Assembly (NCBI GenBank): GCA_012934845.2
Contig: WNNJ02000282.1
Location: 1-64,000 of the forward strand
Reading direction: 5' to 3'
DNA length: 64,000 nt
From: Pomphorhynchus laevis
Lineage: Eukaryota > Acanthocephala > Palaeacanthocephala > Echinorhynchida > Pomphorhynchidae
Under the pieces are notes generated by a model, which worked only from the letters and a program-made list of their open reading frames with translations, had not been told where the DNA came from and ran no database searches. A program made the position numbers and the translations under genes. Position 1 is the first letter of the stretch. Each line of letters begins with the position of its first letter. This document shows positions 59,548-64,000 of this stretch, piece by piece.

Positions 59548-60742
59548 CTAGACAGAACTAGGGGTGGAAGGATTGCCCTCTCCACCACTAGCGCAGCTCA
59601 GAGTGGGTACTTGCCCCCGGGCATTATCATCATTTCCCTTTGAGGCGCTTCTATTAATGCCCATAAGCATTTGCCGATCTTTAAGGGGGAACGGCTTGGG
59701 CCGAAGCTCCTCGTTTCTTGGATTTCCGAGCCGACGCCCCTCTTTTATTTGTATCCCCATCGGTTGAAATTGTTATAACCGGACTGACGAACAGATTGGC
59801 AATTGTTTCCGCCACAAGCTCTTGTATTTCCTTTCTGAAAGTTTCGAACTTGAGGTCCATAATTAACATAGACTCGCAATCAGAGGATTTATATGCCGAC
59901 TTGGCGAATGATTCAGGTGCAGATTTTGGCGCACGGAACTTTGCAAAATATTCCTTGAAGTGGGGGCACTTCCTTCCCCACGCAGGGTGAGCCCCGCCAC
60001 AATTACAACACTTGATCCCATTTAGAACAGGGAAGAGCTGAGTCAATCGCGGGGCAGTCTATTTTCCCGCATTTCCCGCAGCTTGCCACCCCACTGCAGC
60101 TAGAAGCCCAGTGCCCCCATTTATGGCACCGGCTGCAATGCGGGTACATAAACTCTTCTGCCGATATTAGTTTGAATTTGAGATTGAACCCCATGAAGGG
60201 GTTGCATTGTGATCTTTCGAGAACCTCTGCCTGCGCAAGGGGGCAGAACAGAATCCCACATTGATAGGAAGGCCACAACGGCCGGTAATTGAACTTATAT
60301 TGTGGATTTTGTAGGTTTTTGATAATGTAGCCAAATCATTTTCTTCCATAGAGGAAGTCAAGTTATTAATTTTTAACTTCGCAAGTATAGGTTTCTTTAC
60401 AAACGTCGCAAAACTACTGTAGTTTTGATCAAAGTAATTCCCATAGTGATCAAGAGTATCTTCTGACGCGAATGATATTTTTACAGAGCTCTCATAGTAC
60501 TTAACAGAATTAAAGACTACTCTGTTGGGATATTTATTTGAAAAATCCCGCAATAGTCTGTTATACAAGTAGTGTCTTTCTATTGGTTGCAAAAGTGTAA
60601 TAATGCCCAGGTTTTTTGTTTTGGGGATTGGGGGAAGTAATTCACCCTCTCCTTCAACAGTAGAAAACTCACTAACGTGCAATTGCGTCGTTCCAAAGTC
60701 TTCTTTAGCCATCATTTCCTTGATTCCAGCAGGAATTTCCAT
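59548..60742 (-). pseudogene. LINE ORF1: Gag-like RNA-binding protein
   Basis: Starts near 60742 (MEIPAGIKEMMAKEDFGTTQ). An N-terminal RNA-binding-like region (PIERHYLYNRLLRDFSNKYP, VKISFASEDTL) is followed by cysteine-histidine knuckles: CSRCHKWGHWASSC, CGKCGKIDC and CCNCGGAHPAWGRKC. This is the normal ORF1 arrangement of I/Jockey-type LINEs. Frame changes at about 60270 and 60040 interrupt it. It binds element RNA; no enzymatic role is expected. Confidence 0.8.
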
Positions 60743-61012
60743 CGTTTTCTGTGTAATGTTTTTTTTTCAAAATTCTTTGATCGTCCGTCAATGCACTTTT
60801 TCATTGTATTTGATTTATCAGATGAATAAGTACAATTCGATTTTTTTACACAAGTTTAATTGGCTAAATTACGTTTATATAAATTGTCGAATGCACGAAT
60901 AAAATAGATAAAGCACTAAGGAATAAAACACCATATAAAACAAAATCAAATTAAAATACAAATCAATCCAAAAACTACATGTTTATTCCAACTGCAAACC
61001 GTATTGTGGCTA

Positions 61013-63000
61013 TCTCAAAATAACGTCTGCTTTATTGCCTTCAAAGACTTTGCCACATTCTTGTCTTAAGAAAAGGGCTTCCTTAATTGTTCTAATTTTC
61101 TTATTCGTCTCTTGGCAAAGAACTTCAGCACCAACAAAATCAATTATGTGATCACTGTTCTTGCAATGATTGAAGACCGCTGATGATGAGTTGGCCGTTT
61201 TTATATACGACGGTGCTGTCCTACACGTGTTTCCAGCTTTTCACCCGTTTGACCAATATATTTTTGGTCACAATCTCGACAGGGTATCGAATATACACAA
61301 CCCCAACTGTTTTTCTTATGTTTGCGTTTGAAAAAACCAGACAGACGTGGTGGGCATTTATAATAAGTCCTAATTTGCTTCCCTACGTTGTTACCAGCCT
61401 TATGAACCCTCTTCTTGATTTAAAAGTCCCGCTTCGTTCCCGAAAAGGGTAACTGTAGATGAGTTATGTTTTCTTTATCATTTTGTTTCGACGAAGATCT
61501 CATTGCCTGATGACTGGCTCTATGAATGATACGTTTGGGATAGCCACATTTAATCAGTGTGAACCATATATGTTGTCTTTCTTTGTTTGCAAGCTCAGTT
61601 GTACTACACAATTTTATTGCTCTGTAGAACATCAAGCGAGCACTCGAAAGCTTCCATTCTTCTGGTCCGAATGATGTATAAGGTGTAAGCTGAAGTGGAA
61701 TATTAGGATTTCTCTATAAACTAGTGACTAAATTGTTGTTAATGACCTGGATCTTGACATCTAAAAAACAACATCTAGATTATCTCCAATAGAAACATCC
61801 CATTTTATATCATCATCTAAACTGTCCAAAGTGCTCTTCATAAGAATAGTGTCAAAGTCACTTGCTGTGAATATCAACACATCATCCACAATCCTGCGCC
61901 AGTACAAGATGCAATTACAATCTTTTTTTAACATGTTGCTCTACCAGTCACTCATGTACAACTCCGCCAACGCTGGTGCAAGTGGACTTCCCATGGATAT
62001 CCCTCCACTTTGGTCATACATCACTCCCTCAAATTGAAAATGTGATTGCACAGTGCATACGTAAAGTAATTCCCGCCAACTCTCATTTGGAAGTATCCAC
62101 GAAGTATTAGACTCAGCGAGCTTGTCAGCTGCTAGGGCGAGCTTGTCAGCTGCTCAGCGAGCTTGTCAGCTCCTAGCGACCTTCTTCAGGCAAAAAAATC
62201 AAAAATTCAAACAGTAAAATCACAAGTACATGTTTTTTAGCAACATGTACGCTGCTGAAAAGAGACTTGACACTCGCTGTCATTATCATTTTAATCCTCG
62301 AAACGAAGCTATCCTCCATGCTCTGTAGTTCCTCCACAAGTTTAAAACTATTTATTATGGATAAATCAGATGTGGACAAACAAGACTGTAGCAACATATT
62401 GAGTTTTTTGGCTAAAGCATATGAATACGAACCATATGAAACCACAATGGGTCTTACCAGCTTACCCGGCTTGTGGACCCTCGCCGCCAAATACATAAAC
62501 AGAGAGTATGTTCAGAGAGTTTCGATCGACACATCCAATAATTATGAACAGGTATTAAACCCTGTTTCTTATATTTGAGAAGTAATTGATTAAGTTTCCT
62601 CTCTCGGCAAAGAGTTGGATCCTTATTCAGTCGTTTGAACTTTGTTATCCACATAATAGCTCGTGCCCATTACAACAAGTGAACAACCTTTATCTGCCGA
62701 ACAAATAGTAATGTCAGAATTGTTCTTTAGGCTTTTTAACGCTGAGAACAAACTGCTCTCTATGTTGGTTGCCCTACACTTCAAGCGTGATGGGTAAATT
62801 CGTAGACACACTGCCAGATCTACAGATACTATTTCTTGCTCTTTAGAACTTATACCTTTGCAAATGGATGTAGCATTCTCAAGAAGTGCCAAAGCATCAA
62901 TATGTCGAGTAAGTGTTGAAATGACGAAGTCTGGCCCCAGTGCTAAAGCTTCTTCTTTATAACTACTTAGTAGACGGCTAGACCAGTTGACAAACATGCA
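61013..63000 (-). mobile_element. Penelope-like element with GIY-YIG, rearranged
   Basis: Minus strand. N-terminal part: LLSSYKEEALALGPDFVIST, SADKGCSLVVM, LCRERKLNQLLLKYKKQGLI, YLAARVHKPGKLVRPIV. RT core (about 61870-62040): YDQSGGISMGSPLAPALAEL and RRIVDDVLIF. GIY-YIG domain (about 61200-61330): WGCVYSIPCRDCDQKYIGQT, then LETRVGQHRR, with HCKNSDHIIDF after it, ending near 61013. Motif A and neighbours are missing because a terminal-repeat piece (62100-62235) lies between N-terminal and RT halves. Several stops and frameshifts are present. It belongs to the classical, GIY-YIG-bearing PLEs. Confidence 0.85.
62100..62235 (-). repeat. PLE terminal-repeat piece inside the PLE
   Basis: Contains three copies of GCGAGCTTGTCAGCT and the CCTAGCGACCTTCTTCAGGC block with its flank, as at 56745-56810. 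On the sense strand it interrupts the ORF after SLFSSVHVAKKH and before SWRELLY. It may mark the border of two tandem, partly deleted PLE copies, a known PLE arrangement. Confidence 0.6.
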
Positions 63001-63026
63001 TGTACATTAAGAAACAGTTGTTTTGT

Positions 63027-63092
63027 CACCATTTCTGTCCTCAGTGCGATTTATCATATCACCATTTCTTCCCCCAGTGCGATTTACCATAT
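63027..63092. repeat. 33-bp tandem duplication
   Basis: CACCATTTCTGTCCTCAGTG and following bases (63027-63059) are repeated with about four mismatches (63060-63092), just upstream of the PLE. No function is apparent. Confidence 0.8.
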
Positions 63093-63244
63093 CAACTGGA
63101 ACAACATCACGTTTTGATGCCCTGGGACACACGATGGTGTACTCGTAAATAAATCACTATGTTTTCCTCATGAAGAAGCATAAACACCAGGCAGCATTCT
63201 ATATATCCTCATCAGATCAAGAAATAGAACCGAATTATTCTCGC

Positions 63245-64000
63245 AATATTCAAAGTCGCTACGTATGCCCAGTCATCCTATTGTGACGACAAACTTCAAC
63301 AACGGTATACGCGTTTCGATCGTCTTCCCCTGAGCAAATATAATCGTCGAGATAAGGTGGTTTTCTTTTTCTTCGTTCGATTCGCATTGATCTGAGAGGT
63401 TCACTTTGACTCGTGATTGAAATATTGCTCGCATTCTTTGTTTGATAGTTTTTGCTGATGTCGGAAGATATTTGATCGTCAAAAAACGGAGTATAGGCCT
63501 CTGTATTTCTGGATTCGCTTTTAGTTAGCTCTTGAGATATAGATTGATCATTGACAGGCGGAATCGATGAAGTATCGTATTCGATAGGCCCACGGGTACT
63601 GATCGACCGACTAGATGAGTGTTCGAAATCGTCACATGAATAGTTATCAATTTCTGTATCGTCGCCTTTAGGGAACTTTTGCTAGTTTTCGAACATATAT
63701 AGTCGATTCGTGCCCTTTTTCATCTCGAAATAAAGCATATTGTCCGTTGGATTGTAACATTTTCACTTCTTGAAACGGTAGCTCATTTTTACGAGCTCGT
63801 TAATCTGTGAGCAAAAATTTTTGGTTATCTTGTAGTCAAGAAGGCGGAATCGACGAATTTTTTGAATTCCTGGGGTAAAGAAATATGCGATTGTGTGGTG
63901 TTTCTACGGTACTAGTGCACAACAAAAATCGCATGGACGCTAGCACAGAAGGGAGGTTAGATACCCAATGTTTTAATGGAAGGTTTCTCGACCTTAGAGC
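63245..64000 (-). mobile_element. Gypsy-type integrase C-terminal fossil, off the window edge
   Basis: Minus-strand sequence resembles the end of the integrase region of the Gypsy fossil at 43762-47901: an ETPHNR-like block, YALFRDEKGHES next to YVRKLAKVP, and a KPPYLDDY terminal block. It is a different element from the first, diverged, broken (at least two breaks) and incomplete in this window. Confidence 0.7.

Larger units (their letters stand above)
57326..60760 (-). mobile_element. I/Jockey-group LINE, decayed
   Basis: A two-ORF LINE on the minus strand: a Gag-like ORF1 with zinc knuckles, then AP endonuclease and RT. All domains are present but broken by several frameshifts and stops. 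It is GC-richer than the RLE elements and has no close copy in the window. Confidence 0.82.

Overview
This window is a eukaryotic transposon graveyard. I see no host gene, rRNA, tRNA, CRISPR or bacterial feature that I can support. It is AT-rich, full of ATT/TAA microsatellite, and almost every base belongs to a retroelement. The mixture of RTE, CR1/Jockey-type LINEs, Penelope-like elements (PLEs), Gypsy and endonuclease-type (RLE) LINEs points to an invertebrate metazoan. The RTE C-terminus looks nematode-like to me, but I cannot name the species.

The main content is a large set of non-LTR retrotransposons with one architecture: an N-terminal cysteine-rich CXC-type domain, a reverse transcriptase (RT) with YADD, a C-terminal CCHC knuckle, and a restriction-like endonuclease (RLE). 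I label them RLE-1 to RLE-13. Near full-length copies are RLE-1 (3526-7045, -), RLE-2 (7784-11180, +), RLE-4 (14641-18018, +), RLE-5 (18232-21731, -), RLE-6 (22516-25803, -) and the decayed RLE-10 (53612-56643, -). RLE-3, RLE-7, RLE-8, RLE-9, RLE-12 and RLE-13 are 5'-truncated. RLE-11 is only a 5' end. Near-identical truncated daughters of RLE-1, RLE-5, RLE-6 and RLE-8 also lie in the window, so the family was active recently. Many copies sit in ATT/TAA-rich target sites with 9-17 bp target duplications. They share 5' leader motifs and, in seven lineages, a 3' UTR hairpin.

A second RLE lineage has YLDD instead of YADD. PHD-RLE-1 (48685-52919, -) has an intact 1075-aa ORF that starts with a PHD finger. 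PHD-RLE-2 (30505-33930, -) is a decayed, 5'-truncated relative with a long Q/N/S-rich tail. Two large satellite arrays, a 14/15-bp array at 34113-35711 and a 13-bp array of 54 units at 52128-52829, lie in the 5' leaders of RLE-11 and PHD-RLE-1. Single or few-copy seeds of both units occur in the leader of RLE-5.

Layout: 1-574 AT-rich spacer; 575-3197 RTE; 3198-29700 chain of RLE elements; 29701-30190 CR1/L2-like LINE tail; 30505-33930 PHD-RLE-2; 34030-36150 RLE-11 leader and array; 36150-41590 CR1/Jockey-like LINE split by a PLE (38119-39800); 41615-43695 RLE-9; 43762-47901 Gypsy LTR fossil carrying a 0.3-kb inverted-repeat insertion; 48300-53225 PLE remnants flanking PHD-RLE-1; 53612-56643 RLE-10; 56656-56890 PLE end; about 57060-60760 I/Jockey-like LINE; 61013-63000 PLE; 63245-64000 a second Gypsy fossil fragment running off the window.

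The elements explain each other's positions. Each RLE insertion duplicates an ATT-rich target and adds an A-rich tail, which makes a new landing site beside it. Four truncated ends carry hairpins that look like cDNA snap-back products.
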